Counted from the stretch's first letter, positions 23,585 through 35,722 are shown. The stretch: DNA of 64,000 bases from Flaveria trinervia (GCA_025506515.1 CM046453.1:2465001-2529000); one strand, 5' to 3'. Numbers and translations: made by a program. The notes: generated by a model not told the origin, from the letters alone.

Positions 23585-23849
23585 TTGGCAGGTAAACGTT
23601 GTTGGGGATGGCACGAGGCGGCTACTTAGCTCTTTTGGATGGCATTCTTTTGTTAATGTTTTTGCATTGTAATACGAACAAATGATGTTTTGAAATGAAC
23701 GCTTGTATTAACTTGCAAAAGCATTTGTAATGATATGAAAAGTTATTCTTTTATGTTTCCGCTGCAATGTTTTCGTAAGGCAAATGTAAATATAGGTTTT
23801 ATGTGCAATGAGGATCCTACTATAAGCGTCTCAGGAACACGGCCTTACA

Positions 23850-24290
23850 ATTATCTATATTTTAGATTAAATGGGTCAAATGGGTGAAAACAATATAATT
23901 TGAGTCTAAACGGGTCAAAATGACTTAAAATTGGATGTGTTTAAGTGTATCATAGTGAGTTTAGGTTATTAAGACTCTTTATCGCTAAAATAGACTTATA
24001 TTATATAAGTATTAGATTAAACGGGTCAAAATGGATGAAAACGATATGATTTGAGTTTAAATGAGTTAAAGAGTTTAATTTATTATGATTTTTTATCGCT
24101 AAAATAAACTTAAATTATCTAAGTTTTAGAATAAACAGGTCAAAATGGGTGAAAATGATGTGATTTGAGTTTAAATAGGTAAAATGACTTAAAGTTGGAG
24201 GTGTTAAGTGCATCATAGTGAGTTTAGGTTATTATGACTCTTTATCGATAAAATAAATCTAAATTATCTAAGTTTTATCTTAAATGGATC
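23850..24290. repeat. Three-unit tandem repeat of about 150 bp
   Basis: The phrase 'attaaa(t/c)gggtcaaa' followed by 'gatttgagt' and 'ttatcg(c/a)taaaata' recurs from about 23863, 24011, 24127 and (start only) 24277. The middle unit is about 35 bp shorter. The array abuts the end of LTR A and runs into the second CACTA-like remnant, so it may be that element's interior or the pre-insertion DNA. Confidence 0.7.
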
Positions 24291-24414
24291 AAAATGATAT
24301 AATTTTAGGATGTTTATTAAATGTGTTACATGATTAATTGACATTTAATATAATAAAAGTTGAATGTGTTACATTATAATATATATTTTGCCAAAATATA
24401 AATGTATCTTTTGT

Positions 24415-25020
24415 TTTGTAGGATCAAATTTCAAGTCTGTTTCAAAATGCGAATTTTTATGTTACAAATTACACAGTTAATTGCTTCACAAAAGGCTCCA
24501 GGTCAAGCCAAAGAAGACAATTCAGATGAGGGAGATGAATAGCATATTGTGTAACTAGGTTAAGTTTTTTTTTGGAGTAATTAAATCAAGCCCTTTAAAT
24601 AGCGTATTATGGTTAACCTACTTATGTTTAAGTTAAACAATATTTAACCAAGCCACTTATGTTTAAGTTTTAGACTAGATTACTAAATATTGTTTGTACG
24701 TATAAAAAGCATATGTTATTGGTAAATATGGATTTATCTGTATGAAATTTGTATGTTATTGTAAAATTTAGATTTATTTCTATGTAAAACTAGAAATTAA
24801 AAAAAGAGACTATTAGCGGCGACATGTCGCGGCCGCTAATAGTCAACCATAATTTTTTTAAATTTAAACATATAGCGACGATCATGTCACCGCAAATAAA
24901 GTTATTAGCGACGACCTATTAATAGTGACGACTTATTAATTGCGACATGTTACCGCTAAAAGTATTAGAGGCGATTTGACCACCTAATAGCAGCGGTGGC
25001 CACTAATGGTCAGTGTTTGT
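24415..25020 (+). mobile_element. Second CACTA-like remnant
   Basis: A short relict frame (24459-24542) is followed by AT-rich sequence and then a cluster of 'agcgacga' and 'atgtcgc/gcgacat' motifs with an inverted pair (ttagcggcgacatgtcgc...cggccgctaatag) at 24805-25015. This matches the layout of the remnant at 12213-13447 in the opposite orientation. No terminal inverted repeat was identified. Confidence 0.45.
24459..24542 (+). pseudogene. Relict C-terminal end of a CACTA-type protein
   Basis: A 27-residue open piece (MLQITQLIASQKAPG, then an acidic tail ending DEGDE and TAG) sits upstream of CACTA-like subterminal repeats. The acidic end is like that of 12718-12879. Too short to assign with certainty. 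Confidence 0.3.
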
Positions 25021-25269
25021 ATTTCTAATACACAAAAGAAAACACGGTTGAAATTACACAAAACATTGTGAAAGATGACCGTAAATCCCAAAGCAAGTTT
25101 ATTAAAGGGTTAAAGCCTTATTTTTCAAACAAGTAGAAGAAATAAAGGAGAGGTCATTGATTAAGAGACAATAATTTGATTTGGAGGCCCATCACACTCC
25201 ATTTAAACCAACAATATATAGACCATGCCATTTATTTGTGTTGGCCACCACGCTTCAAGTAATCTACTA

Positions 25270-25955
25270 GATTTCGCTGTATATCCTTTTATTAAACCTA
25301 ATTATTACATAATTATCGTTATCGATCTTGGAGAATACAAGACATCGATGATTTGAGACAAAGTTTTCTTCTTCCTCATTATCAATTTTATAGCTTGATT
25401 ACCAATTTGTCTCGAAACATTTTGATAGATCAAATTTTCCTGAAAAAAGATCCAATCGATTTCACAAGATAACCGAACGTGGGTTTTCTCCCTTGGATCG
25501 GTTGAATCAAACAACGTTTTTGATTACTGTTTCTTGATGAATTGATTAAAGCAGCCACTACCCAGATTGGTTGTTAAGAACCTGGGATATTCAAGCGATG
25601 AATTGCTTCTATTTTTAATCAGCTTTAAACAAAACAGTTTGATCAAACAGTTGCTGCTCTCCCCTTGATCGATTTGATTTCTTGAAACCGCTCTGATACC
25701 ACTGTTTGTAATCAAAGAGCAAATCACAATTGAAGAATATGAACAAGATGGATGCACAAACTTGAAAACCTTGAATACCATGCTTCAAATTCTACAAACC
25801 ATTATATTTATTACACAAATTATGCCGGGTAAGACCAAAACCCGTTTATGACTTGGCGGGTTAAATAACCGTCATTAACCGACTAACTTGTAATAAAGAC
25901 ACTTCTCACCCTTATACTAGATAAACTAAACAAGCGTTTAGTTTTAATTTCAACA
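25270..25955 (-). mobile_element. Truncated copia-type retrotransposon: LTR plus leader
   Basis: On the minus strand an LTR of about 253 bp (25703-25955) starts TGTTGAAATTAAAAC and ends GATTACAAACA. It is followed after one base by TGGTATCAGAGC (25690-25701), a tRNA-Met PBS. The remaining leader-like sequence runs left to about 25270. No gag-pol or second LTR is seen, so this is a 5' fragment or a very small non-autonomous element. The TGTTGAAAT start is usual for plant Ty1/copia LTRs. Confidence 0.6.
25690..25701 (-). other. PBS of the copia-type remnant
   Basis: On the minus strand it reads TGGTATCAGAGC, one base from the LTR end at 25703. It matches the initiator methionine tRNA type. Confidence 0.7.
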
Positions 25956-25971
25956 TAGGGTGAAAAATCTT

Positions 25972-26076
25972 AAAATAAACATATGAAACATGATATAAAA
26001 TAGACATTGATTTTTCAACTTATACAAAATAAACATGCAAAATTTGTCAAAACATCCAACCTAGAAGCAAAATTTG
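25972..26076 (+). repeat. Direct repeat upstream of host gene 2
   Basis: About 105 bp with 'acattgatttttcaactta' and 'tcaaaacatccaac' recur in the same orientation at 30279-30375, downstream of the gene. Similarity is clear but imperfect. The rest of the upstream flank to 26744 shows nothing certain; possible TATA-like runs are at 26549 and 26664. Confidence 0.65.
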
Positions 26077-26744
26077 GTTGTAGAATTAGTCGAAAATAGG
26101 TTCAGTTGCAGCTTCTGTAGCTAAGGGCTCTGTCGCAAATTTGGTGTCAAAAAATTCGGCCACACTTGCAGTCGCTAATAGTTTCTTCATATCAGTCGTG
26201 AGAAGGTTCAGCTGCAGATTCGGGTGCTAAAGGTCCAGTCGCTACAAGGAAAAAAAACTGATCGGTTTATAAATTTTCAACTATTTAAGGTAAACTTGGA
26301 AGCAGAAATAGAAAGAAAATAACCCAAACAAACATTGTGTAGTTACCTTCACATATATAGATATATTTGGTATATATTTTGTAGTTGTTGCTGTTGATGA
26401 ATAGATTATGATTATCACACTTTGCCTTTAGAAAAATCCTACGACCACTCCATTATGTGCGGGAGATACTTTTCAGAAGTATTTTCCACTAAGCTGCTTT
26501 AAAGTTAATAATCCCAATTAAGTGATTAGTTGGATGCAATATTGGAATACTATATATTAATTATAAAAGAACATAAAGTTAACAACTTTTAGAGCCCACA
26601 TGATTCATGTTTCCCACTGATTAATTACACACTGAAAATTCTATTTATGTGTTTGTTTGTGGTTTATATCGATCTATATGGTTTAGACTTTAGACCATCC
26701 TCTTAAGCCTTTAGTTTCTCTCTTTGAAATCATCACACATAGTT

Positions 26745-29125
26745 ATGGCTTTCAACTCAACAGCTGAATATTTCAAGTTCTTAGATGTAGTTTTTGAGAA
26801 GTGCAATCTTACTCTAGATCTTAAGTCTTCCTTGTTGAATAAAACAACGGACATGTACCACTTTGAGCAGGATCAGATACTATCAGATATTGAAAAACAT
26901 TACAGCGACCCTATGTTATGGATTGGGATGTATATCGCTTTAGCATCTCTGTGTTGCATCCTGGCAATGGGGGCAGATTTATTACATGGTTTAAGAAGCA
27001 GAAAGCTATGGTTTCCTTGCAAGTATTTTAGTATTAATGCTTTTTCTCTGTCTGTGATCGCTGTTGCCATGAAGTTGCCTATGGATCTAACTGCTCCGAT
27101 GCCTGGTATTGCGGACCAAGTGGCGAAGCTCGGAAGCATGGCCTTTATATGCACCATGATGGCTAATTTATTACCTTGTTTAGCAACCATGGACAACAAT
27201 GAGCTTTTGACAAACATCACAGCTTTGGTTGTTCTGGTTATCACCTTGGTGGTCAATGTTTGTATTCAATTACAAACTGGTGTTGTTGGACCCACTCCTA
27301 CGCAGAAGGCATATAGCGATCATGGACTGTTCGTTATACTAGATGCAAATTTACGGGTCCTATCAGAGGTTCACACTTTCACAATAGCCGTAGTGTATGT
27401 GACTTTTTTACTTTTGTTGTTGATTATACATGTATGTTCATCTTTGGCAATTCTAAAATCCAAAGAGATTATAGATTCGAAATACCAACAAGGACATGAA
27501 AAAGCTTCAAAAGAAGTTCAACAATCAACAGGAAAATTCTTAACCTTTGAGAAGCTACAACAACATGTGAGCAACTATTTGATCATGGCGGAAAGTGGCA
27601 GCCCCCAGTTCATCATAGCTAGCTCTGCGACAACCACTGCTTCTGGGGTAATATGCACTTTAACCACCATCTTACACACACTTACTGTGTTTATGTGTAT
27701 TTCTACTCTTACGTCGTTGGATAATGAGTACTATGGTTATGGTTCCGATTATAAATGGTCAACGTTACTGATTCTCATAGTACAGCTTGTTGGGATCGTG
27801 CTTGGTACGATTGCACCACTTTCTCGATGTTTTGCAACCTTAAGCTTTAAGGTGTCCAAGAAAATAATTTTGAACCATTTGAAGGTCTTTAAAATAGAGA
27901 ACTACTGGACCCAAAAGTTATATGACTGGAAACATGGTAGTATACGGATCCCATTTCGTATCCACAAACTCATGGTGATCGTCAAAAATTTAGAAAGCTC
28001 AATTCTCAGCTTTTGTATAAAGTTTCAAGAGGGAGTTGTGGTAGTATGCAAGATGATTGCGTTGATCCCATTTTTCTTTATGATATGTCTATTGTATTGT
28101 TTCCGTTGTTTAAAGTGGTTATCACAAGCCTTTTTTAATTCACTGAAGAAAAGGAATGGAAAATGGATCAAAGTCTATATGTTCTGCAACTTGATGATGA
28201 AAGGGAGTTTGCTAAGAGAACATTGAAAGGTCTTTCAAAGTCTGTTAATCGGTTACTTCAGAAGGGTGAAAAGAAACAACCGACCTATCTCAAGAAGCTA
28301 ATTGTAGAAAAATCTACTAAAAGCTTTCAAGGAGTTAAAATATTTGGCGGTAACAATAATCATATTCAATGTTCACCATCAAAAGTAGTAGAATATCGAG
28401 ATTCTTGGAGCTTAGCGGTGGTAAGCCTAACAACAGTTGTCGTTACTCTTCCTAACATCAAAACTCTTCCTAGCACCACAAAGGTGGAAGTTGATAACTT
28501 GTTGAGAAGTGTGAGAAAAGGTCTTCAATATATCGCACTTGTGGAAGAAAACCTCAATGCTACCGATGACTATGTAAGCATTCAGAAGGCGGCTGAAACG
28601 TTGTGGCAAGAAGTTGATGTCTCCCACAAATGGTCAGGAATCAAGTTGGAAGATATTGCTTCTCAGGTGAATGCAACAGCTAACCTAGAGGATACGACAC
28701 TACAAATTGTTCAATTGTTCTTGAAAGAAGCTAAAAACAAGATCAGTAATGAAGGGGTGGGACGCGTGAATGGTGGAGGCCTGATTGGTGATTCCAAGTT
28801 CGCGTCTATATGTGCCCTCTCAATGGCTCATGTCTGCGAAACAATCATTGCGGACAACGAACATCACAAGAATTTATTTGATAAATTATCATCTTGGATC
28901 GCTGACATAATGGCTGCATGTCTCACCAACATACCTCGAGTCATAGCAATGAAATGCCACACTAATGCGATAGAGAAAAGGGAGGCATGTGTCCAAGCAG
29001 CAGCCTATCTTCTAGGTGAGACTAAGGAGATAATCAACACCCTTCAGGATTGTGATGTTCCAAGTATGAATCCAGATGACTTGCCATTTATTGACAAATG
29101 GCGTGCTTATTTAAGTGATCCGTGA
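26745..29125 (+). CDS. Host gene 2: uncharacterised plant multi-pass membrane protein
   Basis: The start is set at the ATG at 26745 (MAFNSTAEYF); the frame upstream of it has no other ATG. The first frame (26745 to TGA at 28224-28226, 493 residues) has a 55-residue N-terminal soluble part. Hydrophobic segments follow at about residues 56-80, 94-110, 128-148, 157-176, 212-236, 286-314, 340-360 and 430-455. The second frame (open from about 28139 to TGA at 29123-29125) is a soluble helical domain ending MNPDDLPFIDKWRAYL. The frames are offset by -1 with a 64-nt overlap after the ATG at 28163. Removing 28044-28153 gives one open product of about 756 residues. It is homologous throughout to host gene 1. 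Function is unknown; membrane location is inferred from hydrophobicity. Confidence 0.78.
28044..28153 (+). other. Candidate intron (or exitron) in host gene 2
   Basis: It has a GTATGC donor at a codon boundary (after residue 433) and AAAAG acceptor at 28153, 110 nt, the same length and phase as the candidate in host gene 1. Splicing removes the last hydrophobic helix and joins the membrane part to the C-terminal domain. Without splicing the protein ends 60 residues later, at 28226. The acceptor has a weak pyrimidine tract. The alternative is a one-base deletion in the common ancestor. Confidence 0.45.
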
Positions 29126-30697
29126 TCACTTAAAACTCAATCCGTTCTAAATAATGAAGTAAGTTCATATATACTTTTTTTCGGTTATTTGTTTCCTTGT
29201 AATACTGATTTCCTAACGCTTGAGCATGAACCGCAGTGTGATGGGCAACAGCGTATACTCATCAAGGTCTGGGATGAGATCGAGATTGTACATGCCCCTT
29301 CAAGAAGTTAATTTGCATATCATTGCAATAATTAAGAATTTATGTCGATTGACGGTTTCTAGTAAACTTATATATAGTTCACTTGTAAGATATTGGCAGT
29401 ATTTAGTTTCTGGCGTGGTTTAAGATAGTTTCTTATGGATTTGTTTATATTCTCTCTTGATGTTTACGATGAATTTTCTTTGGTAAACAAATGTATCAAT
29501 ATTACTGCAGATGCTAATGTTTATGTTCAAATCTTTCTAAAGGGTATTAAAAATGATCTGATACACAGAAATATAAACTTCGATTTCCATTATTTTTTGA
29601 AAACTTTACTTATTAGTAGAATTGTTCAATATTTAAATCAGATTTGAAAAACTCAAAATTTAATTCGATTTGAGTCGAAAATCACCGATTCGAAATTCGA
29701 TTAAAGTTGAATTCTAATTATCGAATCGAATCAAATTGCAAATTTATGATTTTCAAGTCAATTCAAAACGGAATTTGAATTAGAAATGCATACACTTACA
29801 CTTATTTATATTATATATTAATTTTGTAAATATCTATGAGAAGTTAAAAATTAAAAGTTCAAAAATATATATAATCTAATATCTTAAATCATAATTGATA
29901 CATTTGATTTATACGAAACTTAAAATATTTTGTATTTTATGCTTGTTTTTTTATCATTTGAAATTGGATCTCTTAAATGTGAATCGAATTTGAAACATCT
30001 TTTGAATGCAAATTGAATACGAATCCTATATGAAATTTTCAAATATGATTCGAATTCGACTTATATTTTTCAATTTTGAATCCTTTTGGAAATTTTAAAT
30101 TTAATCTTATTCAATTTGATTAACTCAAACTCGATTCCATTTGATTCAATAAACACGCCTGCTTATTGCAGTTGCTAATTTTATATGTGTCATACGTCAA
30201 ATTTCTCTACCTCTCTTTCTCTAAGACTTGGTGAAGAAGATGTCTAATAAGGAGGGTGATCAATCTTATAATTAACATATGAAAAGTTAAATTATATAAA
30301 ATAAACATTGATTTTTCAACTTACACAAAATAAATGTTTAAAATTCATCAAAACATCCAACGTAGAAGGTGAAACTACCGACCACGTGATAACTCAGGGA
30401 CATGATACATGACAAGTTAAACCTAAAATACAATATTTTTATGCAAAAACTTTAGAAAAAATAAGTTTTAACGTTTAGCTGGATTTTCGTCGTTTCTTAG
30501 ACCTTTCGCCCATGTTTTGCTTTTAATTTTTGGTGTGGTCTTGATAAAAAAAAGGTACATATATATGTCGCATCCTTGAGTTTTCCACACATTTGAGGTT
30601 CTCACACTATGTTTAGGTGAATTTAGGATATGTTTAGGCATGCAAACAAATTGAACAAACATAAACAAGGTGTTGTTTGTGTTCGTTCATTAAAGAT
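29126..30697. other. 3' flank of host gene 2 and AT-rich repeat-like DNA
   Basis: 29126 to about 29410 matches the 3' flank of host gene 1. 29640-30150 is low-complexity AT-rich DNA with many 'ttcgaatt' and 'attcgatt' words on both strands. The downstream direct repeat lies at 30279-30375. No gene seen. Confidence 0.5.
30279..30375 (+). repeat. Direct repeat downstream of host gene 2
   Basis: This is the partner of 25972-26076, same orientation. The two lie about 4.3 kb apart and bracket host gene 2 with its immediate flanks. Confidence 0.65.
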
Positions 30698-30735
30698 ACT
30701 AGAAGGGTGTCCGCGCAATGCGATGGGGCGATATT
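30698..30735 (-). mobile_element. Helitron-like 3' end (candidate)
   Basis: On the minus strand a GC-rich palindromic stretch (CGCATTGCGCGG) is followed after about ten bases by CTAG and T. Helitron 3' ends have a short hairpin about 10-12 bases before CTRR and insert before T. The same layout is seen at 61037 and, less clearly, 62948. No 5' end was found. Confidence 0.3.
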
Positions 30736-30783
30736 TTATATCTAACACGTTGTCACATCCGGCCGGAAGCGTGAGATGCTTTT

Positions 30784-33022
30784 TGTCACACCCTCAAAAT
30801 CCACGTGCGGGGTTTTACCGCGAGGCGTGTGAACAAACCAGGATCACAGTCAATAGTTACTCAGAACGACTCTATATGCCATAATTTAAAAAAAATCAAC
30901 CAAAATACAAACTTTAAACAATGCGGAAGCGTTTTGAAAACAACCCAATGCAATAAAAGTATAACTATGGCAAAACAGGTGCCAACCCAAAAGAGTAAAC
31001 CATAATTATTAAAATACTAAAATTGTCTTGAAGTTCGTGTCTTAGAATGCAGTGAACCATGCAGTGCTCCTATGGCAAGCAAGCTAATGACCTGAGAATA
31101 ACATACTAAAAATGTCAACACAACGGTTGGTGAGTTCAAGAGATATTCAAACATAAACAGTTTAATAATAGCGATATAAAAGTAGTGTATTGCAACAGAT
31201 AGCTAGTCCGTTAACAGTAAATATTATTTCATAGTGATTTCGCAATTGAAGCTGACTGTGTTGCGTTGTTGCCTCCTGCCACGACTTAACAGGTCGTGAC
31301 AATGTTCATTAGGACAACTTGCACCCGGTTGACCTCGAGTCACACAGGTGGGGCTCGTCAGACCCAGTAGTACTACCCAAATTCCCCGCTAATCAATATT
31401 AACAAGTCGAAAGTGTGAGGACTTTCCATGATATCAACACTATATAATATTGTACACAACTTAAATACATAAAGCGTTCGTGATTTACCAGTATGCTATC
31501 TCCCCCAAAGAGAGTAAATAAAAAGTGGGGCATGAACTCACCTGATGTATGCAAAGAGTACTTGGGTTTATTTGAGAAACGAGAGGATAGCCAACCTTCA
31601 AAGGTTACCTAGATCATGTGAGTACATAAGTACGTGTAAATGAAAAACATGTGAAACCCTAAGCATACCAAAACCAAAGACTCAAGCTTTCATAAAAATA
31701 GACACGTTTGACCTAGTTGACCCGTTTGACCCGTTGGTGACGTTATGAGTTATAATTCAAATAAAGCCAATGAGCACATATAACATACATGATTAACATT
31801 CAAATAGTATCATACACATGCTACATTATCCATACATAACACTTAAATCATAGCCATGCCCATAGCATACAACATACACCATAATCATTACTCACCAAAC
31901 CCAAACATGATATCCTAGCAACTAATCAACACCAACATCATACATGATCACCAAAGTCCAAATATCACCCATGATTATCCAAGCATGCCATACAACTAAT
32001 TTAGCACGTTCTATCACACTAGAATTTATCCTTGAACATACTAGCAGGCTCCTATCATCCCAAACATGATCATAACATCATACTTCAACGTTTACATGCA
32101 AGATAAAGTTACTATTCTTAGTAAGCTATAACATCAACACCAAATCATCAATTTCTTTCAAGATCCATGATTCCTAACATTCATACAACTTATTAATCAT
32201 CACACATTCATCAAACAATCATCATTCATCTATAATCATGCCCAAAATCGAATTAGGGTTTGACTAGAATCAAAACCCATGATTAAACCACTAAAAACAT
32301 GTAATTCATCCATGATCGACGTTGACTAACATGTATTCAACATAACTACCATATAAACATCATCATACAACATCAATTTCGACCTCATGAAGACCCAATT
32401 TCGAAATTAGGTTCGGCCATATGCAAGAAACTCACAAAAACATGAAAAATCTAACCTTTAAACGTGTAATGTAACAAAATTGAGACTTGTAATGCGTTGT
32501 ATGCCTTGAGATCGATCAAATCCAATGTGTTCTTGCTTAATCTTGATCAAAATCGCAGGTTTGAGAGGTGAGGAGGTGAAGTTGCGGCCGATTTAGGGTT
32601 TGGGGGGTTTGGAATTGTTTTACTTAATTTAATTTACATATTTACCCTTTAAACCCTTGTGTTTTGGTATTTTATAAAAACTAGGCTTTAAACTCTTTTT
32701 AAAATGTCTTTAACTTAAAAATATAAAGATATGAACTAATAATATTTATTACATAATTTATCTTTGCAAAAACACAAGACATACGAACAAATAGGCACGT
32801 TTCCGCGTTACGCGATTAATTTCCACAATCAACAATCAAATCGCGTAAACACATAATTTTACACAATACTCACATAATCAATTTAATTATCATTAGTTTA
32901 ACATTATTAATTATTATTAAGTCACCAACGTTAAACGACAACTAGTGTGTGCTCACGACACGTGTATGCAAGACTTAACGGAACTAACGGAGTTTGGTAA
33001 CGTAAAATTACCGGATGTCACA
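30784..33022 (-). repeat. 3' LTR of element B
   Basis: 2239 bp, bounded by TGTCACACCCTC and CCGGATGTCACA as read on plus. It contains the acceptor-like block at 31092-31138 and a donor-like AAAG|GTTAGA at 32455. Between 31500 and 32450 it is rich in CAT-containing words. Confidence 0.85.
31092..31138 (-). promoter_or_regulatory. Conserved acceptor-like LTR block (3' LTR of B)
   Basis: On the minus strand it reads GAACTCACCAACC, then TGTTGACATTTTTAG, then TATGTTATTCTCAG, ending at 31092. This is 308 nt before the LTR end. The same block is at about 39317-39362 in the 5' LTR. Confidence 0.5.
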
Positions 33023-33032
33023 TTATCCCCAT
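33023..33032 (-). other. Polypurine tract of element B
   Basis: ATGGGGATAA on the minus strand directly precedes the 3' LTR start (33022). Element C has a matching AAGGGGATGA. Confidence 0.7.
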
Positions 33033-33147
33033 GTTGAAAGAATTTTCGTCCCGAAAATTGTGTTACATGGTGAAAGTGTTCTATCACTGGTCTACTGCAT
33101 TGGCACACAGAAATCGAAATCGAGTGAGTTTTGGATGAGTTGTCACA

Positions 33148-35722
33148 TCATCCCCATGTTGAAAGAAATTTCGTCCCGAAATTTAAATCAATACCTTCGT
33201 CTGCAGACATCGTCTTCTCGAATAGTTGAGGGTACTTAAGCTTCATTTGATCTTCCCGTTCCCATGTGAATTCCGGTCCACGTCGCGAATTCCAACGGAT
33301 CTTGATAATGGGTATTTTACTTTGCTTAAGTGTTTTCACCTCACGGTCCATCACCTCAACTGGTTCTTCAATAAAACACAATTGTTCATCCACTTGAATT
33401 TCTTCTACTGGTACGACCATTGTTTCATCAATTATGCACTTCTTCAGGTTTGACACGTGAAATACATCATGGATTCCACTTAACGAATCTGGTAAGGCTA
33501 GTCGATAGGCCACTGGACCTATTCTTTCCACTGTTTCAAATGGTCCAACGTACCTCGGATTTAGCTTTCCTCTCTTGCCAAATCGAACTACGCCTTTCCA
33601 TGGTGAGACTTTCAACAAAACCTTGTCACCAACCTGGAACTCTAAAGGTTTTCGTCTCCTGTCAGCATAACTCTTCTGTCTGTCGCGTGCTGCAGCCATA
33701 CGGTTACGTATCTGTACAATCTTCTCAGTTGTTTCATGGATTAACTCGGGACCAGTCAGTTGACTATCGCCAATTTCCGCCCAGCAAACCGGTGATCTAC
33801 ACTTTCTCCCATACAGCGCCTCGAAAGGTGCTGCCTGTATACTAGTGTGATAACTGTTGTTATAAGAAAACTCCACCAATGGCAGGTGAATTTCCCAGTT
33901 ACTCCCGAAGTCAATCACACAGGCACGTAGCATATCTTCTAACGTCTGTATGGTACGCTCACTCTGGCCATCCGTCTGTGGGTGATATGCAGTACTCATA
34001 TCCAATCGTGTACCCAAAGATTTCTGCAAAGATTGCCAGAAATGTGACGTGAAACGAGCGTCACGGTCAGAGATAATTGAAATCGGTACACCGTGTCTCG
34101 AAACGATCTCCTTGAGGTACAGGCGAGTTAATTTCTCCATCTTGTCGGTTTATTGCAAGGAAATGAGCAGACTTTGTCAATTGATCCACAATAACCCATA
34201 TCGTGTCACAACCAGTACTAGTCCGGGGTAGCTTAGTAATAAAATCCATGGAGATTTGTTCCCATTTCCACATTGGAATCTCGGGTTGTTGTAACAGTCC
34301 GGATGGTTTTTGATATTCTACTTTTACCTTCGAGCAGGTCAAACACTTGCTCACATACGTAGCTACATCCGCTTTCATGTTGGGCCACCAATAGTGAGCC
34401 TTTAGGTCATGATACATCTTGTCGTATCCAGGATGTATAGAATACTTAGATTTGTGTGCCTCGCTCATAACTAAATCTCTCAGATTTCCATGAACAGGCA
34501 CCCAAAGTCTATCCATGAAATATCGAATTCCATCCTCTTTCACCACTAGCTGCTTATCCATTCCCCTTAACAATTCAGAACCAATGTTTTCTACTTTCAA
34601 AGCTTCTATTTGTGCCTCCTTAACTTGTTCGGGCAGTTGGGTACTGATAGTAAGCTGTAAAGCTCGCACCCGTCGGGGTTTAGCTGTTTGCTTTCTGCTT
34701 AAAGCATCGGCAACTACGTTCGCCTTTCCCGGATGATACTTAATTACGCAATCATAATCATTTAGTAGTTCCACCCAACGTCGCTGCCTCATATTCAACT
34801 CTTTTTGCTCAAAGATATGTTGAAGACTCTTGTGATCGGTGTAGATAGTGCACTTGGTACCGTACAAGTAATGTCTCCAGATCTTTAAGGCAAAAACTAC
34901 TGCACCCAATTCTAAGTCATGAGTGGTATAGTTCTTCTCATGAACTTTTAGTTGTCTCGACGCGTAGGCTATCACCTTGTCTCGTTACATCAAGACACAA
35001 CCCAATCCTTGAATGGATGCATCGCAATACACCACAAAGTCATCTGTTCCCTCTGGTAATGCTAATATCGGGGCAGTACAGAGTTTTTGTTTTAGTAATT
35101 GGAAAGCTGATTCTTGACTCTCAGTCCATTTGTATGTCATTCCTTTGTGAGTCAAGGCTGTGAGAGGTTGTGCGATCTTAGAAAATCCTTCTATGAATCG
35201 GCGGTAATATCCTGCTAATCCTAGAAATTGTCTTATCTCGCTCGGCGTTTTGGGTGTAGTCCAATTCCTTATCGCCTCAATTTTGGCAGGATCAACGTGT
35301 ATTCCTTTCTCATTAACAATATGACCTAGGAATTGTACTTCTCTTATCCAAAAGTCACACTTTGAGAATTTAGCATACAGCTACTCATTTTTCAACAGTT
35401 CCAAGATCATTCGTAAGTGCTCTTCATGCTCCTCCTTGGTCCTAGAGTATATCAGTATATCATCGATGAACACAATGACAAACTGATCCAGATAAGGTTT
35501 GCACACGCGGTTCATGAGGTCCATGAACACAGCAGGTGCATTAGTCAACCCAAAAGGCATGACCAAGAACTCATAATGACCATAACGAGTACGAAATGCA
35601 GTCTTGGGAATGTCTTCTTCTTGAACTCTGAGTTGATGATAACCAGATCTCAAGTCAATCTTCGAGTAATAGCTTGATCCTTAAAGCTGATCGAACAAGT
35701 CGTCAATACGAGGTAAAGGGTA
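33148..35722 (-). pseudogene. Pol of element B: RT, RNase H, integrase, chromo-like tail (few lesions)
   Basis: This continues the gag-protease frame past its first stop. RT catalytic FIDDILIYS lies around 35447-35475. RNase H runs from about 35080 to 34740 (FALKIWRHYLYGTKC, DHKSLQHIF). The integrase zinc domain is near 34310-34440. The catalytic core extends to about 33950 (STAYHPQTDGQSERT), followed by the KVSPWKGVVRFGKRGKL module and a C-terminal chromo-like region ending near 33150. Stops lie at 35723-35725, 35681-35683, 35381-35383 and 34985-34987. A deletion of about five bases near 34145 shifts the frame before integrase Asp-2. All four stops are explained by C-to-T. Confidence 0.86.

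Larger units (their letters stand above)
4017..23849 (+). mobile_element. Composite Ty3/gypsy (Tekay-like chromovirus) block A, two partial elements between LTRs
   Basis: The left LTR starts TGTAACACCCGG at 4017 and the right LTR starts the same way at 18099; the outer end is GGCCTTACA at 23849. A tRNA-Met-type PBS (7999-8010) and a polypurine tract (18086-18096) are in the right places. There are two internal regions in tandem, 7996 to about 12170 and 13453 to 18098, both decayed gag-pol in the same orientation, separated by a CACTA-like remnant. The five bases outside the LTRs (agcgt on the left, attat on the right) do not match. That fits a hybrid of two insertions made by recombination rather than a single insertion. 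Order of domains (gag, protease, RT, RNase H, integrase, chromo-like tail) and sequence style place it in the Tekay/Del chromovirus lineage. Confidence 0.75.
18099..23849 (+). repeat. Right (3') LTR of A, interrupted twice
   Basis: LTR pieces are 18099-18740, 19645-20425 and 23035-23849, together about 2.2 kb. The first interruption is a gag-protease fragment of the same family; the second is solo LTR E with a perfect target duplication. Features include GA-rich sequence (18262-18315), donor-like AAG|GTATGA (18330), donor-like CAG|GTGAGT near 18490, the CATGCGCC minisatellite, a TATA box at 20152, a 61-bp tandem array and an acceptor-like block ending at 23584. Confidence 0.8.

Noticed and set aside
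4012..23854. Target-site duplication for block A as a single insertion
   Set aside because: Flanks agcgt and attat do not match, and two internal regions are present, so a single insertion is unlikely.
28139..28226. Programmed -1 ribosomal frameshift in the overlap of host gene 2 (and 1)
   Set aside because: No X-XXY-YYZ slippery heptamer in the right frame is present in either copy, so splicing or an old deletion explains the offset better.
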